Numbered from the stretch's first letter, positions 34,052-42,237 are shown. The stretch is DNA of 47,774 bases from Streptomyces sp. ADI95-17 (GCF_003846175.1 NZ_ML123045.1:146119-193892), one strand, 5' to 3'. Program-made: numbers and translations. Notes: generated from the sequence alone by a model not told the origin.

Positions 34052-35203
34052 GTGACACGCAGGACAGTGCGCATCGCCATGAACGGCGTCACGGGTCGCA
34101 TGGGATACCGGCAGCACCTGGTGCGCTCGATCCTCGCGATCCGCGAGCAGGGCGGCCTCGACCTCGGCGACGGGGACGTGCTGTGGCCCGAGCCCGTGCT
34201 GGTCGGCCGCCGCGCCCATGCGCTGGAGGAGCTCGCCGCGCAGCACGGCCTGACCGAGTGGTCGACCGACCTCGACGCGGTCCTCGCCGACGACACCATC
34301 GACATCTACTTCGACGCCCAGGTCACCTCGGCCCGGGTGGACGCGATCAAGAAGGCGATCGCGGCGGGCAAGCACATCTACACCGAGAAGCCCACCGCCA
34401 CCGACGTCGAGGGCGCCCTGGAGCTGGCCCGGCTGGCCCGCGAGGCCGGGATCAAGCACGGCGTCGTCCAGGACAAGATCTTCCTGCCGGGCCTGCTGAA
34501 GCTGAAGCGCCTCGTCGACGGCGGCTTCTTCGGCGAGATCCTCTCCGTGCGCGGCGAGTTCGGCTACTGGGTCTTCGAGGGCGACTGGCAGGAGGCCCAG
34601 CGCCCGTCCTGGAACTACCGCGCGGAGGACGGCGGCGGCATCGTCGTCGACATGTTCCCGCACTGGGAGTACGTGCTCCACGAGCTGTTCGGCAGGGTCT
34701 CCACCGTCCAGGCACACGTCCAGACGCACATCCCGCAGCGCTGGGACGAGCAGGGCAAGCCCTACGCCGCGACCGCCGACGACTCCGCGTACGGCATCTT
34801 CCAGCTGGAGGGCGGCGCGGTCGCGCAGATCAACTCCTCCTGGACGGTCCGGGTCAACCGCGACGAGCTGGTCGAGTTCCAGGTCGACGGAACGCACGGC
34901 TCCGCCGTCGCCGGCCTGCGCAACTGCCGGGTCCAGCACCGCTCGGCCACCCCCAAGCCGGTCTGGAACCCCGACCTCCCGGTCACCGAGTCCTTCCGCG
35001 ACCAGTGGCAGGAAGTCCCCGACAACGCGGTCTTCGACAACGGCTTCAAGGCCCAGTGGGAGCTCTTCCTGCGCCACATCGTCCTCGACGAGCCGTACAC
35101 CTGGGACCTGATGGCCGGCGCCCGCGGCGTGCAGCTCGCCGAGCTGGGCCTGAAGTCCCACGCGGAGGGCCGCCGCCTCGACGTCCCGGAGCTGTCCCTG
35201 TGA
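34052..35203 (+). CDS. Gfo/Idh/MocA family oxidoreductase
   Basis: A 383-residue NAD(P)-dependent dehydrogenase. The Rossmann loop is at the N-terminus (RIAMNGVTGRMGYRQHL), and the family signature GKHIYTEKPTATDVEG, with the conserved EKP, lies near residue 115. The larger C-terminal sheet domain binds the substrate. The GTG start follows GGAGGAAG. Family members oxidise a hydroxyl of a sugar or inositol, often C3. It is the first gene of a LacI-controlled operon with a DUF993 protein and a sugar isomerase/epimerase, suggesting an oxidised-sugar catabolic route, though the sugar is unknown. Confidence 0.9.
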   Translation: MTRRTVRIAMNGVTGRMGYRQHLVRSILAIREQGGLDLGDGDVLWPEPVLVGRRAHALEELAAQHGLTEWSTDLDAVLADDTIDIYFDAQVTSARVDAIKKAIAAGKHIYTEKPTATDVEGALELARLAREAGIKHGVVQDKIFLPGLLKLKRLVDGGFFGEILSVRGEFGYWVFEGDWQEAQRPSWNYRAEDGGGIVVDMFPHWEYVLHELFGRVSTVQAHVQTHIPQRWDEQGKPYAATADDSAYGIFQLEGGAVAQINSSWTVRVNRDELVEFQVDGTHGSAVAGLRNCRVQHRSATPKPVWNPDLPVTESFRDQWQEVPDNAVFDNGFKAQWELFLRHIVLDEPYTWDLMAGARGVQLAELGLKSHAEGRRLDVPELSL

Positions 35204-35246
35204 CCGCCCACCCCGTACACGTATGGCGCATCGGAGCTGATCTGAG

Positions 35247-36389
35247 TTGACCATCCACCTCCCGCAGGGCCCGTACGAACCCCGCACCACCCCGCTCGAC
35301 CTCGCGCCCGGCGGCAGCCCGCTCGCCTCCCGCACGGTCTTCTCGGCGGCCCATGTCGTCGCCGACCCGTACGCCGACATCAGCCCCGACTCGCCGGCCG
35401 CCGTCGACTGGGACGCCACCCTCGCCTTCCGCCGCCACCTCTGGTCGCACGGCCTCGGCGTCGCGGAGGCGATGGACACCGCCCAGCGCGGCATGGGCCT
35501 GGACTGGGCCGGCGCCGCCGAGCTGATCCGCCGCTCCGCCGCCGAGGCGAAGTCGGTCGGCGGCCGCATCGCCTGCGGCGTCGGCACCGACCAGCTCACC
35601 GGCCCCGCCACCCTCGCCGAGGTCCGCGCCGCGTACGAGGAGCAGCTCACGCTCGTCGAGGAGAGCGGCGCCCAGGCCATCCTGATGGCCTCCCGCGCGC
35701 TCGCCGCGGCTGCGAAGGGACCCGAGGACTACCTGGAGACGTACGCGCACCTGCTGCGCCAGGCGTCGGAGCCGGTCGTCCTGCACTGGCTGGGCCCGAT
35801 GTTCGACCCCGCGCTGGACGGCTACTGGGGTTCTTCCGACCTCGACACCGCCACCGACACGTTCCTGAAGGTCATCGCCGAACACCCGGACAAGGTCGAC
35901 GGCATCAAGATCTCCCTCCTCGACGCGGAGCGCGAGATCGACGTCCGGCGCCGGCTGCCGGGCGGGGTGCGCTGCTACACCGGCGACGACTTCAACTACC
36001 CCGAGCTGATCGCGGGCGACGACCAGGGCTTCAGCCACGCCCTGCTCGGCATCTTCGACCCGCTGGGCCCGCTGGCCGCGCACGCGGTACGGGTCCTCGA
36101 CACGGGTGACACCCAGGGTTTCTGCGACCTCCTCGACCCCACGGTCGAGCTGTCCCGGCACCTCTTCCAGGCGCCCACCCGGTTCTACAAGACGGGCGTG
36201 GTGTTCCTCGCCTGGCTGGCCGGCCACCAGGACCACTTCACGATGGTCGGCGGGCTCCAGTCCGCCCGCTCGCTGCCGCACCTGGCGAAGGCGTACGAAC
36301 TCGCGGACCGGCTGGGCCTGTTCCCCGATCCGGAGCTGGCCGAATCCCGGATGCGCGCCCTGCTCGCCGTCAATGGAGGCACCCGATGA
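35247..36389 (+). CDS. DUF993 protein, dihydrodipicolinate synthase-like
   Basis: A 380-residue protein of DUF993, a TIM-barrel group distantly related to the dihydrodipicolinate synthase/aldolase family. A likely Schiff-base lysine is in DGIKISLLD, and VLHWLGPMFDPALDGYWG is a strongly family-like segment. The function is not established; an aldolase or lyase acting on the oxidised sugar made by the preceding enzyme would fit. The TTG at 35247 is the first start in this frame after an in-frame stop at 35238, with GGAG ten bases upstream. Its stop overlaps the next gene's ATG by four bases. Confidence 0.85.
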   Translation: MTIHLPQGPYEPRTTPLDLAPGGSPLASRTVFSAAHVVADPYADISPDSPAAVDWDATLAFRRHLWSHGLGVAEAMDTAQRGMGLDWAGAAELIRRSAAEAKSVGGRIACGVGTDQLTGPATLAEVRAAYEEQLTLVEESGAQAILMASRALAAAAKGPEDYLETYAHLLRQASEPVVLHWLGPMFDPALDGYWGSSDLDTATDTFLKVIAEHPDKVDGIKISLLDAEREIDVRRRLPGGVRCYTGDDFNYPELIAGDDQGFSHALLGIFDPLGPLAAHAVRVLDTGDTQGFCDLLDPTVELSRHLFQAPTRFYKTGVVFLAWLAGHQDHFTMVGGLQSARSLPHLAKAYELADRLGLFPDPELAESRMRALLAVNGGTR

Positions 36390-37213
36390 GCGACGGCCGT
36401 CTCTCCATCAACCAGGAGACCATCAAGCAGTGGTCGCTGCCCGAGCTGGCCGAGGGCTGCGCCAAGGCGGGCATCGACAAGGTCGGCCTGTGGCGGGCCC
36501 CCGTCCAGTCGTACGGCATCGAGCGCACCGCCCGGCTCCTCGCCGATTCCGGCCTGTCCGTCACCAGCCTGTGCCGCGGCGGCTTCTTCACCGCCCTGGA
36601 CCCGGCGGAACGGGCCCGCGCCCTGGACGACAACCGCGCCGCGCTCGACGAGGCGGCGGCCCTGTCCACCGACACCCTGGTCCTGGTCTCCGGCGGTCTC
36701 CCCGAGGGCAGCAAGGACCTGCACGGTGCCCGTGAGCGGATCGCCGACGCGCTCGCCGAGCTGGCCCCGTACGCGGCCGAACGCGGCGTACGCCTGGCCA
36801 TCGAACCGCTGCACCCGATGTTCGCCTCGGACCGCTGCGTGGTCTCCACGCTCTCCCAGGCGCTGGACATCGCGGAACGCTTCCCGGCCGACCAGGTGGG
36901 CGTGGTCGTCGACACGTACCACATCTGGTGGGACGACCAGGCGCCCGCGCAGATCGCCCGCGCCGGTGCGGGCGGCCGGATCCACTCCTTCCAGCTGGCC
37001 GACTGGATCACCCCGCTCCCGGCGGGCGTCCTGCTCGGCCGGGGCCAGCTCGGCGACGGAGCGGTGGACTTCCGTTCCTTCCGCTCCCTGGTCGAGGCCA
37101 CCGGCTTCGACGGCCCGATCGAGGTGGAGATCTTCAACGAGGCCCTCTGGGCCCGGGACGGCGCCGAAGTCCTCACGGAGGTGGCCGCCCGGTACGCCGA
37201 GCACGCCTGCTGA
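36386..37213 (+). CDS. Sugar phosphate isomerase/epimerase (TIM barrel)
   Basis: A 275-residue xylose-isomerase-like TIM barrel. Recognisable strands carry the usual metal ligands: RLAIEPLHPM, GVVVDTYHIWWD, RIHSFQLADW and GPIEVEIFNE. The ATG overlaps the DUF993 stop (ATGA), so the two are translated together. In LacI-controlled oxidoreductase operons such barrels can act as epimerases or as lyases on 3-keto sugars; which applies here is inference. A terminator follows within ten bases of the stop. Confidence 0.88.
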   Translation: MSDGRLSINQETIKQWSLPELAEGCAKAGIDKVGLWRAPVQSYGIERTARLLADSGLSVTSLCRGGFFTALDPAERARALDDNRAALDEAAALSTDTLVLVSGGLPEGSKDLHGARERIADALAELAPYAAERGVRLAIEPLHPMFASDRCVVSTLSQALDIAERFPADQVGVVVDTYHIWWDDQAPAQIARAGAGGRIHSFQLADWITPLPAGVLLGRGQLGDGAVDFRSFRSLVEATGFDGPIEVEIFNEALWARDGAEVLTEVAARYAEHAC

Positions 37214-37218
37214 CAAGG

Positions 37219-37241
37219 CTCTTTGCCACCAAGGCAAAGAG
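37219..37241 (+). terminator. Terminator of the oxidoreductase operon
   Basis: Perfect 9-base inverted repeat CTCTTTGCC/GGCAAAGAG with loop ACCAA, directly after the isomerase stop. A second stem (GCACCCGAC with its complement, 37266-37298) follows before the convergent HxlR gene. Confidence 0.8.
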
Positions 37242-37321
37242 ATCGTCAAGGCGTGCAACCGTTTGGCACCCGACAGAGTCGTATCTGGCGTCGGGTGCTT
37301 CCGGGGAGGGATCTGGGGGGA

Positions 37322-37762
37322 TCAGGAAGCCTCGACGTTGGGGGAAAGCGAGGGGGGTCCGGTCTTGCGACCGGGCCCCGTTTCGTGTGTCCGGGCGCGG
37401 GTGGGGCTTCCGTGAGCGTCCCTCGCGTCCGTCAGCTCCGGCAGATGCGCCGCCGCCCACGCGCAGCAGGCGGCCATCGGGGCGAGCAAGGTGCGGCCCA
37501 GTGCGCTCAGTTCGTAGTCCACCCGCGGGGGGATCCCGCCATGGACGGTACGGGTGACGAGGCCGTCCCGCTCCATCGACCGAAGCGTCTCGGTCAGCAC
37601 CTTCGGCGTGATGCCGCGCAGCGGGACCTCCAGCTCGCTGAAGCGCCGCGGGCCGGCCTCCAGACACCTGATGATCTTCGGGGTCCATTTGCCGCCGATC
37701 CGGAACGGTGAGGCGGCATGGGAGCAGCCGGTGAACATTTCGGGATCAAGTGGTTGGCTCAC
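37322..37762 (-). CDS. HxlR-family transcriptional regulator
   Basis: A 146-residue winged-helix regulator. The HxlR pattern is clear: an N-terminal cysteine (TGCSH), IGGKWTPKIIRCLEAGPRRF, the recognition helix ITPKVLTETLRSMERDGLV and the wing VHGGIPPRVDYELSALGRTL. The single N-terminal cysteine may sense oxidation or electrophiles, as in related regulators. The GTG start has only a weak ribosome site. It is divergent from an NAD(P)-binding protein gene, the usual partner of such regulators. The C-terminal 30 residues are low-complexity. Confidence 0.9.
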   Translation of the reverse strand: MSQPLDPEMFTGCSHAASPFRIGGKWTPKIIRCLEAGPRRFSELEVPLRGITPKVLTETLRSMERDGLVTRTVHGGIPPRVDYELSALGRTLLAPMAACCAWAAAHLPELTDARDAHGSPTRARTHETGPGRKTGPPSLSPNVEAS

Positions 37763-37865
37763 CCTGGCGAGCGTACGTAACTATCGTTGCGGAAACCATG
37801 GGGTGCGGGGCTAGCGTCCGGCTCAACTGCCCGCGAATCCGCGGGCCTTGGCGAGGGGAACCCTC

Positions 37866-38522
37866 ATGAGCAGCAGGATCGTCGTCTTCGGAGCCGGCGG
37901 GCGGGCCGGACGGCGCGCGGTCGCCGAGGCGGTGGCCCGCGGGCATCTGGTCACCGCGGTCGTGCGGGACACGGGCAAGCACCGGGGTCTGGCCGGTGAG
38001 GGCGTGAGTGTGGTCGCCGGTGATGTCACCCGGGCGGACAGCGTCGCGGAGGTCGCGGCGGGACACGATGCGGCGATCAACGCGGCCGGCCGGCTCGACA
38101 TGCCGTCGGCGGAGTTCTACAGCAGCGCGGCCCACGCACTGCTGGACGGCTTGGCCAGGGCCGGGGTCGGCCGGCTGGTCCTCGTCGGGATCGGATCCAC
38201 GCTGGAGACCGCACCCGGGGTGGCGGTCCATGACGCCCCCGGCTTCCCCGGGGAGGCGCGGGCCTTCTCGCTGGGCCACACCGCGGAACTCGACGTGCTG
38301 CGCGCCGCGGAGACGGACATCGACTGGCTCGTCATCGCCCCGCCGCCCGTCATGCTGGACGACGAGGCCCCACGGACCGGCCGGTACCGGACGGGAGACA
38401 ACCGGGTGCTGCCGGCCGTCGACGGCGCGACCTCCTTCTCCTACGCGGACTTGGCGGTGGCGCTGATCGACGAGATCGAGAGCCCGAAGCACCATCGCTC
38501 GCTGACCGCGGTGGCGGCCTGA
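37866..38522 (+). CDS. NAD(P)-binding oxidoreductase (NmrA/SDR-like)
   Basis: A 218-residue atypical short-chain dehydrogenase fold. The dinucleotide loop is at the N-terminus (RIVVFGAGGRAGRRAV), and the C-terminal part has WLVIAPPPVMLDD and TSFSYADLAVALIDEIE, as in NAD(P)H-binding proteins of the NmrA/YwnB type. The active-site tyrosine of classical reductases is not evident. The ATG at 37866 has GAGGGGAA upstream; an earlier ATG at 37848 lacks one. It is likely controlled by the divergent HxlR protein and may be a reductase or redox sensor. Confidence 0.88.
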   Translation: MSSRIVVFGAGGRAGRRAVAEAVARGHLVTAVVRDTGKHRGLAGEGVSVVAGDVTRADSVAEVAAGHDAAINAAGRLDMPSAEFYSSAAHALLDGLARAGVGRLVLVGIGSTLETAPGVAVHDAPGFPGEARAFSLGHTAELDVLRAAETDIDWLVIAPPPVMLDDEAPRTGRYRTGDNRVLPAVDGATSFSYADLAVALIDEIESPKHHRSLTAVAA

Positions 38523-38526
38523 CCGC

Positions 38527-38597
38527 ATCCGGCACGGGCTGTCGTACCCACCCGGTATCCGGCACGGGCTGTCGTACCCACCCGGTATCCGGCACGG
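38527..38597. repeat. 30-bp tandem repeat after the oxidoreductase gene
   Basis: Two exact copies of a 30-base unit (38527-38556 and 38557-38586; each begins ATCCGGCACGGGCTGTCGTA) and an 11-base partial third copy. It starts five bases after the stop of the preceding gene and leads into the recD2-like fragment. Confidence 0.9.
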
Positions 38598-38611
38598 ATG
38601 CCTCCACCGTG

Positions 38612-38714
38612 CCGAACACGGCTGTCCTCGAAGGCGTGCCGGAGCGCATCACGTACGCCGATCGAGAAGAACGGGTACCCGGTCGCGCGCGTCGGCACCG
38701 GTCGTGGTGCCGAC
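38612..38714 (+). pseudogene. Frameshifted remnant of the recD2 5' end
   Basis: About 100 bases match the start of the intact recD2 gene (42883-42985) at roughly 85-90% by eye, including a 13-base exact run GAGCGCATCACGT. Translated, it begins PNTAVLEGVPERITYAD in one frame; after a one-base insertion it continues as EKNGYPVARVGTGRGAD in another. The intact gene reads PNMAVLEGVLERITYANEE and NGYTVARVDTGRGAN. The fragment has no downstream helicase sequence and is not expressible as a working protein. Confidence 0.85.
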
Positions 38715-38731
38715 GGTTCGCGCGGCCATAG

Positions 38732-38771
38732 TGGCGCCATGTGGCACCACGTAGTGCCACCGGAGGTGCCA
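38732..38771. promoter_or_regulatory. Upstream operator-like array, TGGYGCCA repeats
   Basis: Four copies of a TGGCGCCA-like word at 38732, 38742, 38752 and 38763, spaced 10-11 bases. They match the words in front of the RHH regulator gene about 150 bases downstream and so may be a second binding array for the same protein. Confidence 0.6.
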
Positions 38772-38889
38772 GAGGGGCCGAGATCCCGTGTGGTGCCGCA
38801 TTGATGCAATGTGATGTCAGAACATTTTCGCAGGTCACAGAGGTTGTGCTGACGGTGTCGCGCGATTGCCGTCCTTGCGGGGTTGCGCG

Positions 38890-38922
38890 TGGCGCCACTG
38901 TGGTGCCACTATGGCGTCATGG
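38890..38922 (+). promoter_or_regulatory. 11-bp tandem operator overlapping the RHH start codon
   Basis: Three direct 11-base units, TGGCGCCACTG, TGGTGCCACTA and TGGCGTCATGG, at 38890, 38901 and 38912. The last contains the ATG of the RHH regulator gene. Evenly spaced short repeats one helical turn apart are the hallmark of ribbon-helix-helix operators. No Shine-Dalgarno lies in front of the ATG, and CACTAT close by could be a -10, so the transcript may be leaderless. Confidence 0.7.
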
Positions 38923-39449
38923 ACCTCACGCCGTATGTCGACAACCTCCGCCGCGAACTCGCGGTGGCCGCCGAAGCCGGCGGCGAAGAAGCCCGCGAGC
39001 TGGCCGAGCGGCTCACCGCTCCGCTGGAGTCGGCGACCCGCCTGACGATGCTCAATGTGCTCTCCGCCGCGATGGACGAGATCACCCGTGAACTCGCCCC
39101 CGGCTCGGTCGACGTACGGCTGCGCGGGCTCGACCCCGACTTCGTGGTGACGAGGCCGGCGGGCGAGGAGGTGTCCGGGGAGCGGAGTGCGCCCGCCGAG
39201 CCGCTCCAGGCCCCGGCCCCGGCGCCCGTCGACGGTGACGAGGGTGGCACCGCCCGCGTCAATCTGCGTCTGCCCGCCCACCTCAAGGCGCGTGCCGAGG
39301 AGGCCGCGAACCGCGAGGGCCTGTCGGTCAACGCGTGGCTGGTGCGAGCCGTGTCGGCCGCGGTCGACGGCGGAGACCGGCCGCGTACGACGGAGAAGAC
39401 CCGCACCGCCCGCAGCTACGGACAGAGCTTCACGGGCTGGGTGCGCTGA
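38919..39449 (+). CDS. HicB-like ribbon-helix-helix regulator
   Basis: A 176-residue protein. The N-terminal 60 residues form a helical segment (LRRELAVAAEAGGEEARELAE). After a proline-rich linker, the C-terminal RHH domain reads ARVNLRLPAHLKARAEEAAN and GLSVNAWLVRAVSAAV, as in Arc/HicB-type DNA-binding proteins. It precedes a DUF4097 gene and a DrrAB-type transporter in one direction and probably represses its own promoter through the tandem repeats that cover its start. The ATG is the only good start; a longer in-frame version from 38883 would be read through the operator. Confidence 0.85.
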   Translation: MDLTPYVDNLRRELAVAAEAGGEEARELAERLTAPLESATRLTMLNVLSAAMDEITRELAPGSVDVRLRGLDPDFVVTRPAGEEVSGERSAPAEPLQAPAPAPVDGDEGGTARVNLRLPAHLKARAEEAANREGLSVNAWLVRAVSAAVDGGDRPRTTEKTRTARSYGQSFTGWVR

Positions 39450-39516
39450 GCGCGCACCCGACCCTGCCCGATTTCACCCGGAATTTCAGCCTGAGACCCA
39501 AGAGGACGGGACAGCC

Positions 39517-40362
39517 ATGCCTTCTTTCAACACACCCCAGCCGATCTCCGTGACCGCCAACGTGGAGGCCGGATCCATCCGGTTCGTCGCCACCGACCGG
39601 CCCGACACCGTCGTCGAGGCGCGGCCCCGCGACCCCAAGAAGGACCAGGACGTGCGGGCGGCCGAGCAGACCGAGGCCACCTGTGCGGGCGGTCTGCTGA
39701 CCGTCAGGACGCCCAAGGGGCGCCGCCTCATCGGACCCTCCGGCGCCGTCGACGTGACGGTCGAACTGCCCGCGGGCTCGCAGGTGGAGGTGACCGGTGC
39801 CTGGGCCCAGGTGCAGGGCGAGGGCCGGCTCGGCGAGGTCCGGGTGAAGACCTCCGTGGGGGACGTCCGTCTCGACACCACCGGCCCGCTGACGCTCGCC
39901 ACGTCGCACGGCTCGATCGCCGTGGACCGGGTCGAGGGCCGGGCCGAGGTCACCACCAGTACCGGCAATGTGCGCGTCGGCTTCGTGGACGGCCCCGCCG
40001 TCCTGAAGAACTCGAACGGCACCACGACCGTCGGCACCGTGACCGGTGAACTGCGGGTGGGCGGCGCCAACGGCAGCATCGACATCGCGCGCGCCGAGGC
40101 GTCGGTCACCGGCACCGCGACCAACGGACTCCTGCGCGTGGCCGACGTCGCCCGCGGCGAAGTCCAGCTGGAGACCTCCAACGGCTCCATCGAGATCGGC
40201 ATCCGCGAGGGCGCCGCCGCCTGGCTCGACGTCAGCTCCAACCGCGGACAGGTGCGCAACTCGCTCGCCGCGTCCGGGGCCCCCGAGCAGGCCGAGGACT
40301 CCGTCAAGGTCCGCGCCCGGACCAACTGGGGCAACATCGACATCCTCCGCGCCAAGGCCTGA
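39517..40362 (+). CDS. DUF4097 beta-helix-like protein
   Basis: A 281-residue protein of DUF4097, an adhesin-like family of repeating beta strands. Repeats of the kind TSVGDVRLDTT, TSHGSIAVDRV, TSTGNVRVGFV, NSNGTTTVGTV and TSNGSIEIGI recur every 18-20 residues and would stack as a beta-solenoid. No signal peptide is visible, so it is probably cytoplasmic despite the adhesin-like name. The ATG has AGAGGACGGG upstream. It sits between the RHH regulator and an ABC transporter. Its role is unknown; a scaffold or sensor function is inference. Confidence 0.88.
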   Translation: MPSFNTPQPISVTANVEAGSIRFVATDRPDTVVEARPRDPKKDQDVRAAEQTEATCAGGLLTVRTPKGRRLIGPSGAVDVTVELPAGSQVEVTGAWAQVQGEGRLGEVRVKTSVGDVRLDTTGPLTLATSHGSIAVDRVEGRAEVTTSTGNVRVGFVDGPAVLKNSNGTTTVGTVTGELRVGGANGSIDIARAEASVTGTATNGLLRVADVARGEVQLETSNGSIEIGIREGAAAWLDVSSNRGQVRNSLAASGAPEQAEDSVKVRARTNWGNIDILRAKA

Positions 40363-40428
40363 CCCGCCCAAGCAGCAGACAGATCACTCCACTTCACCGC
40401 TCGGCACGCCTTCCAGGGGGAGGACCCC

Positions 40429-41436
40429 ATGTCTTTTTCTGTCATGCCCACACCAAGGACTGACGGCGGGCAGCCGCCCGTCCTCGCAGTCTCCACCGCC
40501 GATCTGCGCAAGTCGTACGGCGACAAGACCGTTCTCGACGGCATCGATCTGCGGATCCCCGCCGGCACCGTGTTCGCGCTGCTCGGGCCGAACGGCGCCG
40601 GCAAGACCACCACCGTGCAGATCCTGTCCACGCTCATCGCCGCCGACAGCGGACGGGCCCAGGTCGCGGGCCACGACGTCGCCACCGCGCCGGACGGGGT
40701 GCGCGCCGCGATCGGCGTCACCGGACAGTTCGCCGCCCTCGACGATCTGCTCACCGCCGAGGAGAACTTGCTCCTCATGGCCGACCTGCTGCACCTCGGC
40801 AAGCGCGAAGGGCGCAGGCGGGCCGAGGAGTTGCTGGAGCGGTTCGGCATCGCGGACGTCGCCAAGAACCGTGCCGCTACCTTCTCCGGCGGCATGCGGC
40901 GCCGTCTGGACCTCGCGATGACGCTGGTCGGCGACCCGAAGGTGATCTTCCTGGACGAGCCGACGACCGGGCTCGACCCGCGTAGCCGCCGCACGATGTG
41001 GGACACGGTGCGTGCGCTGGTCGCCGGGGGCGTCACCGTCTTCCTCACCACGCAGTACCTGGACGAGGCCGACCAGTTGGCGGACCGGATCGCGGTGCTC
41101 GACGGCGGCCGGATCGTCGCCGAGGGCACCGCCGACGAGCTCAAGTCGCAGATCCCCGGCAGCCATGTACGGCTGCGGTTCGACGCCGTCGATGAGTACG
41201 AGCGCGCGGCCGCCTCCTTCCCCGGCGCGGCCCGCGACGACGAGAACCTCTCCCTGCGGGTGGCGAGCGACGCCGGCATGGAGGCGCTGCGCACCCTGTT
41301 CGACCGGCTGGACACGGCCGGAGTGCGGGCCGCCGACTTCTCCGTTCACACCCCTGACCTCGACGACGTGTTCCTCGCCCTGACCGGCGATGGCACCGAC
41401 GCCACCCCGCTCCACGTCAAGGAGACCCTGCGATGA
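40429..41436 (+). CDS. DrrA-type ABC transporter ATPase
   Basis: A 335-residue ATP-binding subunit. Walker A is at 53-61 (GPNGAGKTT), the signature FSGGMRRRL near 152, Walker B ends Asp176-Glu177 (LDEPTTGLDPRSR), and a C-terminal DUF4162-like segment follows, as in drug-export ATPases of the DrrA group. GGGGGAGGA precedes the ATG. The stop overlaps the permease start by four bases (ATGA), so the two make one transporter. The cargo is unknown, although drug or antibiotic efflux is the family norm. Confidence 0.93.
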   Translation: MSFSVMPTPRTDGGQPPVLAVSTADLRKSYGDKTVLDGIDLRIPAGTVFALLGPNGAGKTTTVQILSTLIAADSGRAQVAGHDVATAPDGVRAAIGVTGQFAALDDLLTAEENLLLMADLLHLGKREGRRRAEELLERFGIADVAKNRAATFSGGMRRRLDLAMTLVGDPKVIFLDEPTTGLDPRSRRTMWDTVRALVAGGVTVFLTTQYLDEADQLADRIAVLDGGRIVAEGTADELKSQIPGSHVRLRFDAVDEYERAAASFPGAARDDENLSLRVASDAGMEALRTLFDRLDTAGVRAADFSVHTPDLDDVFLALTGDGTDATPLHVKETLR

Positions 41437-42221
41437 GCACCCTCACGTACGCCGTGCACGACTCGATGACGATGCTGCGGCGCAACATCAAGCACGCGCT
41501 GCGCTACCCGGCCGTCTCGCTCGGCCCGGCCATGATGCCCATCCTGATGCTGCTGCTCTTCGTGTACGCCTTCGGGGACTCGATCGGTGCCGGTCTGCCG
41601 GGCTCCGGCGGCCGGGACGCGTATCTGGAGTATCTGACGCCCGGCGTCATCATCATGGGCGTGGCCGCCGGGGCCATGTCGACCTCGATCGCGGTCTGCC
41701 AGGACATGACCGAGGGCATCATCAACCGCTTCCGCACCATGAACATCACACGCTCGTCGTTCATGACGGGCCATGTCATCGGCTCCGTCATCACCACGGT
41801 GGTGAGCCTGGTCATGGTGGTGGGCGTGGCCCTCGCGCTCGGCTTCCGCCCCGACGCGAACCCGCTGGAGTGGCTGGCCGCGGCCGGGCTGATCGCGGCC
41901 ATCGCCTTCGCCGTGGCCTGGCTGTCGGCGGCGCTCGGCCTGATCTCCAAGACGGTCGAGTCCGCGAGCAACAAGCCGCTGCTCATCCAGTTCCTGCCGT
42001 TCCTCGGCTCGGCGTTCGTGCCGGCCGGTTCGATGGCGCCCGGCCTGCGCTGGTTCGCCGAGTACCAGCCGTTCACGCCGATGACCGAGACCCTGCGCGG
42101 CCTGCTCACCGGCTCGGCGATCGGCAACAGCTGCTGGATCTCCCTCGCCTGGTGCGCCGGTATCGCCCTGGTCGGCTACGTCTGGTCGCGCTCGCTCTTC
42201 AACAGCACCACCAAGCGCTGA
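41433..42221 (+). CDS. ABC-2 type permease, DrrB-like
   Basis: A 262-residue integral membrane protein with six hydrophobic segments. The family pattern is visible: a short amphipathic start (DSMTMLRRNIKHALRYP), PAMMPILMLLLFVYAFG, and the mid-protein motif DMTEGIINRFRTMNITRSS. It pairs with the overlapping ATPase to form a DrrAB-type exporter and ends the operon, followed by a strong terminator. Confidence 0.92.
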   Translation: MSTLTYAVHDSMTMLRRNIKHALRYPAVSLGPAMMPILMLLLFVYAFGDSIGAGLPGSGGRDAYLEYLTPGVIIMGVAAGAMSTSIAVCQDMTEGIINRFRTMNITRSSFMTGHVIGSVITTVVSLVMVVGVALALGFRPDANPLEWLAAAGLIAAIAFAVAWLSAALGLISKTVESASNKPLLIQFLPFLGSAFVPAGSMAPGLRWFAEYQPFTPMTETLRGLLTGSAIGNSCWISLAWCAGIALVGYVWSRSLFNSTTKR

Positions 42222-42237
42222 ACACCGTCATACCCGA

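Noticed and set aside
24938..37213. Joining the two TIM-barrel isomerases into one pathway
   Set aside because: They are 11 kb apart, differently oriented and controlled; similarity is only at fold level.
38527..38597. Possible CRISPR array
   Set aside because: The units are directly joined with no spacers between them, so it is a tandem repeat.
38598..38804. A 68-codon plus-strand gene before the RHH regulator
   Set aside because: Its first part is the frameshifted recD2 fragment and its second part reads through the distal operator array; it is not a genuine gene.
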